Program-made: the position numbers and the translations under genes | NCBI GenBank assembly: GCA_963169105.1 | Contig: OY720642.1 | Span: 73,510,716 to 73,574,715, forward strand | Source: Ceriagrion tenellum | Taxonomy: Eukaryota; Arthropoda; Insecta; Odonata; Coenagrionidae | Direction: 5' to 3' | DNA length: 64,000 bases | In this document: positions 1 through 13,400 of the stretch, piece after piece | Layout: every line of letters starts with the position of its first letter | Position numbering within the stretch: the first letter of the stretch is position 1 | Notes under the pieces: generated by a model | Database searches by the model: none | Seen by the model: the letters and a program-made list of their open reading frames with translations, nothing else | Told to the model about the DNA's origin: nothing

Positions 1-215
1 TAAAATAAGAGAGATACACTGGCAAACAGATAGGTACAAAAACTAGTTATTCTTGCACACAATGAGCAACTACAATAAAAAATGAGCAAAATACACTCCC
101 ATAATACACATCACCATTTCACCTCCCAAAACCTAACATCTTTACACAGCTGGTAACCTAACACCCCCTGCCACAGGCCCACACGGTGGCTTGCAGGGTA
201 GTATGTAGATGTAGA
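1..215 (+). mobile_element. 3' end of a CR1/Jockey-like LINE
   Basis: Matches, by eye, the terminal part of the copies at 26100-26340 (plus) and 32815-32900 (minus): ACAGATAGGTACAAAAAC, then CCTAACACCCCCTGCCAC, ending GTAGTATGTAGATGTAGAT. The three copies share the same 3' terminus, which marks the element's end. Confidence 0.7.
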
Positions 216-1311
216 TCTTACAGATAGATACCCACAGAGACTAAACCTTGAGCAATTAATAAGTGATATCTTTCCATTTGGAAAATTTTATCAATAAGGA
301 TACCAATTACTTTTTAGAAGAGTGCAAAACTGAATGTCACATTTAATAAACAATACATTCGCCAAGATGCCCACAGTTAATTCCAGCCAATATTGAGAGA
401 AGTAAAAATGCTACCAATCAGGAAAGCAAGAACAGCATCCAACTAGTTCCCAAAAATTTGAGATTAAACTAATGCAAAATCCTACACATTAGGTACAGAA
501 CTAAATATGTATTTACTTTGCACCATTGAAGAACATAACTGCAAGAATATAAGCATAATTTTTAGACAGTTGATCGAGAGCTTTTCATCAGAAGAAGATG
601 GGAAATTGAAAGACGATATGTCATCACAGGGAGGTCTCTAGAAGCCATTTAATGTTAACAATCTCCGGAGCAATGAGATTTACTAGGAGAAATGAATCCT
701 TTACACACAAATTTCACAATAAATGGTAAACTTGAGTTAAATTGCACTAATTTGAAGCTTAATTAATTTCATTTCTTGTCCCGTATATTAACCAAAATTA
801 CCACCATCAGATTCTTTGATATATTTCAACCCATTCGCTGATATGTTGGTCCAAATATGATAGAAATGAATTACCTTCCCAAGAGGCTATACAAGATTGT
901 TGAAGCCATCACATCAATGTAAGTGGATTAAGAAGTTATGAAACCACTAAACATGGTATTTAACAAAAAATTCACAACTAAAATGAGACTATTTTAATAT
1001 TCCCATATTATTTCATCACAGAGTTAAAAACAAAAATATTGAATATTCATAAATCTTTTTGATTTTTTTGTAACTCTTTAAAGCATTCCTTGTAACTATG
1101 GAGCCCGTCTCTGCTTTATTTGGGAGCCATTAAAAGAACATATTTACACCTTGAAAGTGCCACATAAAATAATACTACTGCTTGCGAGAGGACTCTAACC
1201 CCCATCAGAAATGTACACTTATTTTGAGCTGGAGAAAAGAGAATGTTTCACAAAATTACATCATACCCCACATATTACTATTTACATTTTTCAGAACTCA
1301 TCCATAGTTAC
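216..1311. other. mRpS9 intron 10 remainder, no gene seen
   Basis: AT-rich intron sequence with no sustained reading frame on either strand. The missing last mRpS9 exon was looked for here and not found. Confidence 0.6.
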
Positions 1312-1474
1312 CTAGTCTCATCTTTTCAACAGTATCAGTGCTCACAAAACTACGCAGGCCCCATGCAATGGCCCATCTTACAGCCCCAGCTTGAGATGTC
1401 TCTCCGCCACCGCTGACTGTAGCATCCACATCAACCTGGTCAACCAGACCAGTAAAAATCAATGGAAATAATAC
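1312..1474 (-). CDS. mRpS9: mRpS9 exon 10 (residues 310-364)
   Basis: Encodes VDQVDVDATVSGGGETSQAG and AVRWAIAWGLRSF, containing the universal GGG-x-x-x-QAGA rRNA-contact signature of S9. Acceptor TTTCTCTAG, donor GTAACT, ends in phase 1. The basic C-terminal tail exon was not found in 1-1311 and should lie outside the window. Confidence 0.95.
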
Positions 1475-4400
1475 CTAGAGAAACAAAAAGCAGAGAATAT
1501 AAGGTTGAAATACAGAACTAAAAATGCCAGAGCAGAGCAGGTATACTCTGGTTAACGTGCATCATAAAAAACTAGTGTTAAGTGGAATTGGGAGGTGTGA
1601 ACATGTTGAAGTCATTGGAACACATGTAAATAATAGAGATATGTATAAGAAATAACAGGAATAGACCTTACAAGTCATTGCTACAACTGCTTTTATCTTC
1701 CATTTAGGGAGGGGATTGAAAGGGTCAGTGAATTTAAATAGCTAAATATTAAAACTTCGGAAGGTTTCCCTTCATCAGCTACATCTAAGCACTACTGAAA
1801 ACTCACAGGAAAGGTGTATTGAGTTCACCTAAGCCTCAGAAATAGCATAAAAACAGGGCAATTTGGTCATGTTATGTGATAACTTTCACAATTGGCATGT
1901 TGATAAATAGCAGAAATCGTGCAACACAAAATGGTGTTTTACCAGTACTCTACAAAAATAAACACATAAGACTGTAACACGGGCTTGACAACTGAATTTC
2001 CTAAGTTTTTTTTAGGGTTTACCTCCAAATATCATTAAGATGACGTGAGCTTGCCATATAGCCCTTTTTACCCAAGCATTATTACTAAACACACCTTCCC
2101 AAAATGCCAACTACTGCATTCCATTCTCCCCTAAAACTTCTTTATGGCAACATCTATAAATGTTTGATGTTCGGGCAGAGCTAGTACTCAAGGGGCTTTA
2201 GCACAAACCAGTGGCGGCTCGTCAGGTGAAGTGCCACCTCACCTTCATTTTGAGAGAATAAAATACTTCCAATATTCAAACCATGAGGAAAATTCAAGAA
2301 TATATTTCAAGTTTCAAACGTACAATGTTGAGATTATGATTTGAATGCAGTGCTCCCGCAAGGCGCTGAGGTGTCCATCAATCGGCAATCTCCATATCGT
2401 GTCGGCAGGTGAAGTGCTAGCTTCGGCCCTTCACCTACAGACTCTCCAGGAGTGTGCGGCAGGAGGGGGAAGGAGCGTGCGAGGCGGGGAAGCGTCGTCG
2501 GTTGCAATGGTAACTGCTTGCAAGGTGAAGTGCTTTTCTCAACACATCACCAGTGCAGCACACTTCTACGGACCTTCCTACTAGTAGTAGTGGTAGTAGT
2601 CTCGCACGTCACCCCTCTCCGCCTTTCAGCGCTCGCGTTAGGTTCTGAGTCAAAAATGAAGTAATACCGTATTTCCCAGCCTATAAGACGCACTGTGATT
2701 TATCAAATTAGAATTTACGAAAAATACTCCTATTAGATGCACTGTGATTTATCAGGTTGGAATTAACGAAAAATACTTTGCTCAGACAAAAGAGGATCAA
2801 ATTATTTTAACGATAATACTTTATACAAAGAAAACGAAACTGTCATGTTTAAAAAATTGCAAATATAATAGCGTTTATTCATCGTAGAATCCCAGAAATT
2901 CATCATCACTACTGCTAAAATCACATACACAGTTATTTTCGCTAGAGTTGTCACCTTCCTCATACACAAAGTCATCTTCATTTCCATCTAGCACATTGCC
3001 AATTCCACCCTTTTTAAAGACTTAATGATTGTCTCCATTTTAACTTTCAGACTACGATTGTATGATTTATTTGGGAATTTTTTAGGATGTACTGTCAAGG
3101 ATTCTGTCAAACTCTATTGCTTTCGACTGGCTCAAAACGGTGTTATTATCAACTTTTTTTAAGGAAGGCAACCTTTTTCTATGCCTGATGTTAGAAAAAT
3201 ATTTAACAGTATCTTTCCCGGCGAATCAGCTCGCGTCTTAGAGGACAAAGTTATACTGTCGGCCCATAAGACAGAGGCTGATTTTTTAGCACATATTGGA
3301 GTAAAAAGAAGTGCGTCTTATGGGCCGGGAAATACGGTACTTGTTTTATAATATGTTTACGATTTTTTGGCATGATAAGGACTTTTTTGTAGAAGCCTTC
3401 TTCTAATAATATAATTATACATTAAAAATGACAAGTTTTCTAGCAATCATATAATTTCAAATCTTACGGTTCACAGAATGTGAGCTGCATGTGGGGACTC
3501 TTCACCTTCAGAATGAGAAATAAAAACTTACAGCAAGCAATTTAAGTGGGGCAGAGAGTCCACAGAAAATGACCCTCACACAGGCTGTCCTGTTAATGCA
3601 ATTATGTACTTCATAAACATTTTTTTTAAATGAAGATTGTTTTAGCCGATAAACAATAGAAGGTGTCCCTGTAGCACACAAAATTGGCATTTCAATGGGT
3701 ACATTTTGGACCATCATTCATAAGCCTTTAGAAATGACTTAAGTCAGAACAAGATGGGCTCCGTGAATGTTGACACTGTTTCAGAATGACGGCTAATGAC
3801 AGACGTGCCAAGAGAACTTGGAACTGCTTGGTGAGAACCCAGCACCTTTTTTTCACTGCTTGGTGACTGGCAGTGAGACATGGGACTGTCATTGTAATTA
3901 ATGAGCCTAATCAGGATCACATCTAAAATGGAGTCTTATGCAAGAAGCACAAGATATCTCCCATGCCCAAAAGTTTAAGGCCACTAAATCTGTCAGCAAT
4001 GTCATGGCAAATTTTTTCTGAGGTGAGGGGTGACCTTTACATCTGGAATTCAAGATACACAAAACAACCACTCCAGAAGAAAGCTATGCCAACACTATGA
4101 CTACTTTGCACAAGTGAATCAATGAGAAAAGGCAAGGAATGATCTCTTCAAGTGTCCTACTCCAGCACAATAATGTGCCAATGCACACGTTAGGAGGCAG
4201 AGGCTGTATTCACAACAACAGGTTCCAACAGCCTAGCCAATCACTCTTCAGCCAAGATTTGATTCTCACCAATTATTTTCTCCTATGAAATTTGAAGTAA
4301 CTTATCTGAGGGCAGCTTTTTTCATGTGATGACAACATTGAAGCAGAGGTGGAAACATGGTTTTATGACCAATCGAAAGAATTGTTTTGGCAGGATAACA

Positions 4401-7400
4401 TCTCTACAGTATAGTCAAGTTGGTATAGCTCTCATGAACTCCCAAAAGACCATAGAGAAATATTAAATGGTTTTAAGAACCTCTGCCATCCTTTTCTCTC
4501 CCAGGTAGATATATTGTTGAATGACCCTCGTAGTTCTGATGCAATGATGTTATAGGATTACCCAATGCATTTTAACTGGATAATTATCCAACCCAAGTTA
4601 TCACTAATGGAGTAAAACCAGCCAGCTTATGCCCTCAAATACTGTGGGTTGTTCTTCAGGTATAAAGGTTAGCTGCAAACTAATGATTTTATACAGAATG
4701 GAAGTTTTTGTGGCCAAAAAGGAGTAGTATATAATAGATGTAGAGGGTTGTCCTCATTTAAGGGTAAGAATATAAAAATTACATATGAGACGAGACTACA
4801 AGCTTTGGTAGATGCTTTAGAAACGCAGTGTGGGATATTCGGAGTGAAGATAAATCATAAGAAAACAAAACTAATGAGATTCTCTAGGACAAAGAAAGTG
4901 AAGCTTGTGATTAATGTTGGAGGACACAAACTAAAGCAAGTAGAACAGTTTAATTACTTACGTAACACACTAGAGGAAAACGGGCATAGTAGCAAAGATG
5001 TACAGAAGAGAATAGCGCTAGCTAGGGAGGCGTTTAATAATACAAGAGAATTGATGACTGGGACAATGAGTTAGGATGTGAAGAAGAGGCTGGTGAGGAG
5101 CCTGATATGGAGCGTAGCGTTGTATGGGACAGAAATGTGGACCCTGAGGAAGGAGGATGAGAGTAGGCTGCAGGCATATAAGACGTGGGTGTGGAGAAGG
5201 ATGGAGAAGGTTAGGTGGACGGAAAGGAAGACTAACGAGGAAGTGCTTGAGATGGTGGGCCAGGATAGGAAACTTCTGGATGAAATCCGGGATAGGCAGG
5301 GTAGATGGCAGAAGGATGCTGGGCAAGCGTGGTAGGGGAAGAAAGAGAATAGGTTTCATGGACGGGTTGAAGAAAGGTAGATCTTATGCAGAGGCGAAAA
5401 AGGATATACTAGAGGGAGATAGGACCCTGAATGTGTAAAAGACTGGGAGGAGATTCTCTGACATTCAACAAAACCTGCCTTTACTGGTAGAATACATTAT
5501 AATAATTATAATATGAGACAGCAACCCAGGACTTAAGCTTCTTCTCTCATTTTGCCGTATTTTTAGATGGAATATTTCGATGAAATGATGCCTTATAGCA
5601 ACTGATAGAAACAGATGCTGGGCCTTCAAACAAGGGAGGGATAGAGAGTGAAGCCTTAAGATTTACTCAAACGACAAAATTCAAGGATTGCTACCAAATG
5701 ATAGGAAGAATGATGAATTTTAAGAAAGTAGTAAATGACAGATTAATGAGGATTCCAAGAAACGAAACAATGAGAATCTTTTAACTACCACACACATTAA
5801 GAGAATGAAGTCGAGAAGTTTCAAAGTTTTGTTAGCACATGAAAACCTGCCTTAGACTGCATTTGAGCCACTAAAATATGTGATTATTTTGGGGTCAGTA
5901 CTTCATCAAAGGGCCAACATAAAATTATAATTTTCTACTCTATTCATAGCCCATGGAAAATATTCTCTGTGGGTTATGATAAATTCATCTTGTACATTTC
6001 ATATGGGAGCCTATAAATGCCAAGTACACAAGCCACTAACAGTCTGAAATAAAAATCCATGCCAAGAAACTCATTGTATGAATTGTAGAAAGAACCAAAA
6101 AGTTCAAGGATTCTTGAATTTCCTTTGGATGATGATGGCTGGTCCATAAATCTCTTTCAGTCTATTGATATGCCAGATTATTTCTAAGTCTGTCACAGAA
6201 ATTCAAACAGCATTAGATGAGCTGAATGATTAACTCACAATTGATTTGAAACAAAAACATTTAGACTTTTTGCCACAAAATCCTAAATTGCCTCACAGGA
6301 GAAATACAATCTTCAGTCAAATGATTGCAGATGATGATACTTGATATGAAAATAAAAACCAGAAATCAGATTAAAAACTGACTAACAGCACCACAAGATT
6401 ACTCCTCATACACGGACTGGAGTACAAAAAAAAAACACAGACTTTCTGGCCAAAATCCAACTGCTATACATCACCACTTCCTGCCATCTAAGGTTGTCAT
6501 TCTCGTAATCTTTGCTGAAGGAAGACGATTACACTATTTGGCTACTTAAATGGCCTCATCAATTTGATTGTGAGATGCAGTTTCTGCTAACAACAGTTCC
6601 TTTTACATGCACCTACTAAAACTCACTCCTGAGTGTTCCAAAATAAAAAAGTGAATCACTCAGTAATGAAAACGCCATCTTTGACGTGACCATCTGTAAC
6701 GTAATAGTGGACAAGTAACCCTAGTCACCACTCATTTGAAAAAAATTTAAGATACCCATTCTAAACATAAAATATTCCATAAGTGCACAGCTTACATAGG
6801 AGAATCACAAACCAGTTGCATTCACATCCAACTTCATTTATTTTCATAAGGCAAGTTACATTTCAAATTTAACAATGGATGTTATAGTTATATGTAAAAA
6901 TATAAACATCTTTCTAAAACAATTAACATCAACAAAAACCAAAGTTCATTATACATACAATGGAAGACAATAATGTAAACAATAGAAAATATTATGAATT
7001 TGAGTATTATGAAAGGTTAATTCAAGGCCTTTCTGAATCATTAATTGGTACTACATTAACTCAATAGTTATTTGACACGGATTATTGGTTCACTACCCTT
7101 GTGACACTTTAAATAAGCATGTCTAATGTCACTTCCCATCAACCAATTCCACACATACCATTATGCAACATTTACAGTATTGAGCATGAAGCAGAGGGAC
7201 ATGTCTTTATCCTACAGTAATACTGAGGATTACATCCACACCATCAAGTACCGTGAAATAGCATTCGATGTTCAATGTACGACACAGTAGCTTCTGATTT
7301 CATGGGATCTCTGCCCACCCACAATGTAGACAATCTCAGCCCAACCATTATTTCTACAGATGAATGTAGAGTATAAAACCCCAGATACAAGTAAGTGGGA

Positions 7401-10400
7401 AACATATAAATACTCCTGAAAATATATTTATCATTTCTTTGCAAAAGCACATTATCACAGACACATTGTACCAACAGCTGATTGGCCAAATATTTGTATC
7501 AAAGAAAAAGATACTCTCAACATCCATACTTCCATAGTTGAGTATTTACACAATGAACATTAAACATGTGTGAATCAGAATAATGATATCTCCAAGGCAT
7601 ATATTTTCAGGTACATATTATTTAATATTTCACCGATTAGAAGATAAAAACCTCCTAAATCATTTCACAATGACTCTTCACTTATTTTTCTTTGATGCTT
7701 ACGAGCATTTAAGTCGGTGTTCACCAAGGTCTCTAAAGAAATACTAATCTTTTCCAATGACTTCTTAATTTCACAAACTTCTTTGGAAAGCCGAGTTATT
7801 TCATCATTTACCTGCTTTCCTTCCCATGGTCTGGTACCACTACTTTGCCACGAGGAACGAGTATTACACTGACGGCAAAAACGGGGGAGAGTAGACTGAA
7901 TAGAGAAAGCATCAGCAGCACCATTCGGCACTTCAGATACCATTCGGCGCAATTTATTTCTGCTCCTGGCAACTTCTAGAGCATCCGCAGTCACACTTTG
8001 TGGCAAACGACGATCTCTAGGATCACATGGTCGAACACTAAGAACTACACGATATGCCGAGGGTGATACAAGAGCAGATCTTCTTAGCATACGAAGCAAA
8101 CGAAACTTAAGGTCACAAACTTTACCTGCTGTGGCAAAAAGTGCAGATTCTACATATGCCACCAACTCCGTCTGCTGCATCAGCCCTGTTAACCCTGCCG
8201 TTCTTTGAAGTCCCTGAATATCATGCACAGCAATACCAACAAGCAGATTCATTAGTGCGACGGTCACAAGTAAAATGAACATCACAAAAACTATAGTAGG
8301 CACATAAGTTTGATCATCTTTCAGCAACTCATCACTCAACTCTCCAGTGGCAAACATAAGAACTTTCACAAATGACCGTGTGGAAGCAGGGAACTCATTA
8401 TCCCCAGGAAGAAGCACCATAAAAGCAATCATAAATCCAATTAAGAGACAAGCATAGGCCAGAAGTAAACGGTAAAACTCTTTTAAAACAGTGGTGTACA
8501 TGTGAACATAGGCAGCAAAAGATGGCAAATGACCAATGACTGAAAGTAAATCAATCCAAGCACATAGGAGGGATATTGATGTAAGTGGTCTCACCCAACT
8601 CTCATGCCTACCTTTAATACCCCCACAAACACACAATATGACAGCACCAGTGAGCATAGTCCATTCAAGAAGATTTTGAGCCTGGAAAACATAGTGACGA
8701 ACTGAAATTGCACTACTTCCCAATATTCCCAAGCCCTTCCTCAAGAATTCAATCACAATTAGGACACACAAAGAGTAAAAAGCAACTTCAAAAAAGTAAT
8801 AATTTATTTTTTCCGCAAATTTACTCGTATCGCAGCTTGCCACCGAAGTATTGGTTTGGTTACGCTCCTCATTTTTGAACACGGTGCAATCATCACCTGA
8901 ACAATCGCCCGTTGCGGTAACATTCTCCACCACACTTTCATTGACATTTTTAGAATCGCTGGGAATACATCCGTTCGTAGCTATGGCGCAAAACGAAAAG
9001 ACGAACACGAAAATGGTACAGAAAAATATCCTCGCCAAGTAAAATTTGCGCACGCGACCCCACTTGAGGTGCAGGAAAGCACGGCAAAGCGGATGCTCCA
9101 GAAGCGTCTCAGCCTGTCCCTCGTCCACCATAGTCTTCATGAACCGCGACTCCCGACCTCCTCCGTGGCGAATCAGGGCGCGGAAGTCGAGACGCACCTC
9201 CACCTCCCTCCTGGGTGGAGACTCCGGATCGTCGTGATCGGATAGCGTGATAGCGGAGTCCAAGACTTCGACGACGGTTGAGAGGCAGGACGGCGTCCTA
9301 CGAGCGACCAAACCGAGAGTGGTGGGCCCGTCTAGGGCTTCGTCCCCGTCGGAATTCCAGCAGAGGAGACTCCACCATCCGCAGCTCGCATTCTCGTGCG
9401 GCGGCGAGCTCCTGGCTGTCAGATCGGCGCCGGCCCGGATGAGGGCGTCCACGCACCCGGGTAGCTCGTTTATGGCCGCGAGGTGGAGGGGAGCCCGGCC
9501 GTATGCATCGGACACGCTCGGGTCGGCGTTGGCGTCCAGCAACGCCGTCACCGTCTCGACGACGGGAACGGAAAAGGCCGGTCGGCGCCGGCCGGACACG
9601 GCGACGTGAAGCGGCGTCCTCCCCTCTGAATCCGCGAGATTCGGGTCGGCACCCGCTCGGAGTAACTCCACGACGGCGTCCGCGGCTTGGGCCCTGGCGC
9701 TGAGGTGCAGCGGGGTCTGGCCGCGTGAGTCCACGGCTGCGGAGCTCGCGCCCGCCTTCAGCAAGACCCCAATGCCTTCGGTTTCCCCGTCGAGGGCCAA
9801 GATGTGAAGCGGGGTGAAGCCGTTGTGGTCTTGCGTTTTCTCGTGCAGGTTGGCCCCCGCGGCGAGGAGTATGGGTATGCAATCCATGTGGGAGAGTTCG
9901 GCAGCAACGTGCAAGGGGGCGTATCCCCTGGCTCCGAAAGCGTTGACGGAGGCGCCGGCGGCGACAAGGGCGTCCAGGCATTCGGTGGCGTTGGCTCTCA
10001 CGGCGTAGCCCAAGGCCGTCTCATCTTCGTTCTCCACCGACAGTTCCGCTCCTGACGAAAGGAGCAACTTCAGTATCTCTGGAGAATTGCCAAGAGCCGC
10101 GCAGTGTAGCGGAGTGAGTAACAACTGAAGTCTGCCCATCGAAACAGAATTGACGTCCGCGTTCCTGGCGATAAGCGCCCTGGCGACGGTAGGATCGCCG
10201 GATAAGGCGCAGAGATGTACGGGGCCCAAACCAGTTTCTTCGTCCCTGGTGTCCACCCCAATGCCTTCTTTCAACATTCTGTTTACTATGTCCGCGCGTC
10301 CCACGAACGTGGCCCAAAGAAAGATTACCTTTTTCGATGATACCGTGTATGAGTCGATCGCATCTGGTTCTTCGTTGCTCACTTCAATAGCTTCCAAAAG

Positions 10401-13400
10401 CTTGACACCAGATGATCCCACCAATCTTCTCATCCTGTCCATCAAACTATGCCGGACTCGATCTTTGCATATGCGGACGCTAAGCACGTCATCCATAGAG
10501 TGGTGGACCTCAACAGCCTTCTCAACCAAATCTCCGAGATAAACTTCATCTCCCGATGATACGGCGTCGTTAGTGTACCCTTCCACACTCCTTCGATCAA
10601 CGGCCGGCATCAAATCCCTTTGTTTTTTGGACTTCAATCGCTTCAATAGGGAAGGGGTCACAGATTTATATCGAAAGGATGTCTCTTTGGTCGGTTTCCT
10701 CTCCACTACCGTCATGCTGGTCGCACGGTCCATTCTCACCCTTTTCCTCTCCATTTTTCCGGAGAGCAGGCCTGAAAATTGTAATTAGTTTATTTTTAAA
10801 TTCACTAAATCATGCGGCTGATAATCAATAAAAATGATTGAGAAGATAACGCTTTCATCTCAATAGCAGAGAAGAAGACTCCGATAACTATTTTCAAACA
10901 TTAAATACAAATAGAAATGATTTAAGTTATGCATAAACTAACATAAACATGAAGATTATACGACAGTAAGGAGCAGCGAAGATTTTCTAAGCCACAGGTC
11001 ACATTGGAATCTTGACCTTCAAGACGCTGCGAGGCATGGTAAAGATATCCTTGAGATAGCTCCGGCTGGTCATTAGCAACAAATACGGCAACCTTTGCAA
11101 CATCCTATGACATTGCATTGTGCAAAAACTTTGAAACATTAGCAATTAAAGCAATTGTATTGAAAGACAGAATACGTGAATACACAAGAACACGCGAGCA
11201 CCTGCAAAAGCTGTTTCTTCTCAAGGTATTAACTTTCCTTAAACAGCCGAACTCTCGATTACAGTTCATACACCACCCTAATTTCTCAGTACTATTTCAG
11301 TTGCCGACAAATTCAATCAATCACTATTCAAACTACATTCCGCTACGAGCGCATTACGTCATTTGGAAATAACAGGTGGGAAGCGAACGGGAAAAGACGC
11401 GTCAGAATGAAAATTTATAGCAAGAATACGATTTATTTCTGGAGCTACGAAGCAGAAGGAGCGGTTCTCAAACAACAGTGAAAATCCTCTTCGCAGGAGA
11501 AACAAAAATGAGGTCTCCTATGAGGTGATGATTGAAGTTTCCACGGGAATTTTAACGCCCGTGATTCACAACCCCCTCCCCCCTCCCTAAGTGGGCGACA
11601 AAACAACGTAACCACTAGCAGATGGAAGTCTCACGAGCGTATTAATGGGAAAGACACGATTCACAAAACTTCAGCCATTGAAGCAAATAATTGAAGTAAC
11701 TGGTATATTAGTTATGATAAAAATACAGCGTAGATATACCATATGATCTTGCCACATCGCGTATATGAGAACGTAAGAGACTGTATCTATCAACACGTAT
11801 CTACTAATACTTACCTAAGGTTTTCAGATCTTGACAGAAGATTCACCAAAAGCCAAGGACTAACATTGCTCAGCACTGCCCACGGGCTAAGCCCCCACTG
11901 TGCCACTTCCCACCGCTCCGGTTCGTCTTTGGGCAGGATGACACCATGAGGAAGCCACATTTGTCATCCAGCGCCGTCGTTGGCACTTAGAAGAACTACA
12001 AGGAGAAATGCGCGGTTCGTAGGACTCGAACATCGATGACCTAATTAAGTTTGCGATGGACGGAAAACTCCTTGCGACCGCCTGATCTACATATGAATGC
12101 ATTTCCCACAGTTCCAATCCGATTAACAGGTTAATACTCAACACTTCTGGCAGAGTAGCAAAGCGTTAGGAGTGCCGACGGATTTCCAGCGAAGTAACGT
12201 TGTTCAAGAGAGGGAAATTTGATGAATTGGAAAAACGCACGGTTTTCTCTGCGCATAATCCGTGACTGCGCGATAGAAATGAACCATGGGCATTTACGGA
12301 AACGGGTGGCGAAGTAAAATCCGTCGCAACATAAGAAAACAGCCAATTAAAAAAGTGCCGCGGCCTATGGCTGAGTACAAACTTTTCAAGGGCGAATAGT
12401 GGGCGTTAACAGTGTCATATAACTCACAGGAACATAGAATAGTGGTCCACACATTACATCCATAATCCTATGCTCGACAGTTCGATACTAGGCCTGGGAA
12501 CTCTTTCCCTTCAAACAATTTCAGTGAATTCTTTCACCTTTTCTCATCTTTTGGAACTTGGTTGTTATGATCATTTTATACCATAGTTTCTAATTCACAA
12601 TGGCACAAGATGAATATACCACAGAGAAAAAAGACAGAGGTGTACTACAGTTTTAAAATGTAGTACACCTCTGAAAAATAATTGTTTTTGGTTCTATATT
12701 TCTCACACTTGAATGAAACAAGGGCAAAGGTTTGTCTAATTCTATTTCTCTCAACATTTTGAGTACAATGGAAATGATAAGATAAAAATGGGAAGAAAAA
12801 AAGTTGTAAACCCAATTTCCAAAAATATATATGCATGCAGGATAAAACGATTTCATTTTATTTTTTTACCATGAATAAAATTTGTAGCAATACCAATCAT
12901 AAACAATGTGGAAATTTATGTTCTTAATACAATTTTTTAAATAAAAATAGGTGAATAATCAACTTTACTATGTTCAAACTGAACTTGACCTTTTTATTAG
13001 GATGACTAAGGAGTAGTAATCCTAGTACCATTCATTTGCTTCAATTGTTGTAATTTTCTAATGCTTGAGAGAAATCATACATACATACCCATCACGCCGT
13101 TCCCTTCCGGGGTAGGCACAGTCAAAATGTTTCACTCATAAATACATATTTGTACATCTAACTCTGCTTCAATAATATCCTCCATTTTGACCAATCCTTG
13201 CAAACCTCTTTTGCCTCATTTACCCCCATACACTGTTTCATACACGCCCTCCTGTTTTTAAGACTCCTAATATTCTTCCTCCTAAGAATTTCCTCAACCA
13301 AATTCAACCACAACTTTCTCGGCCGACCTCTACCTATCACACCATTCATTAGAGAAATCGAAGTTGATTATATCAGTTAAATGGTTTTCTCTTAATTTAA

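Noticed and set aside
9298..9981. Long antisense-frame and other overlapping frames within the TRP gene
   Set aside because: Arginine/proline-rich shadows of the GC-rich ankyrin exon; the channel frame explains the region.
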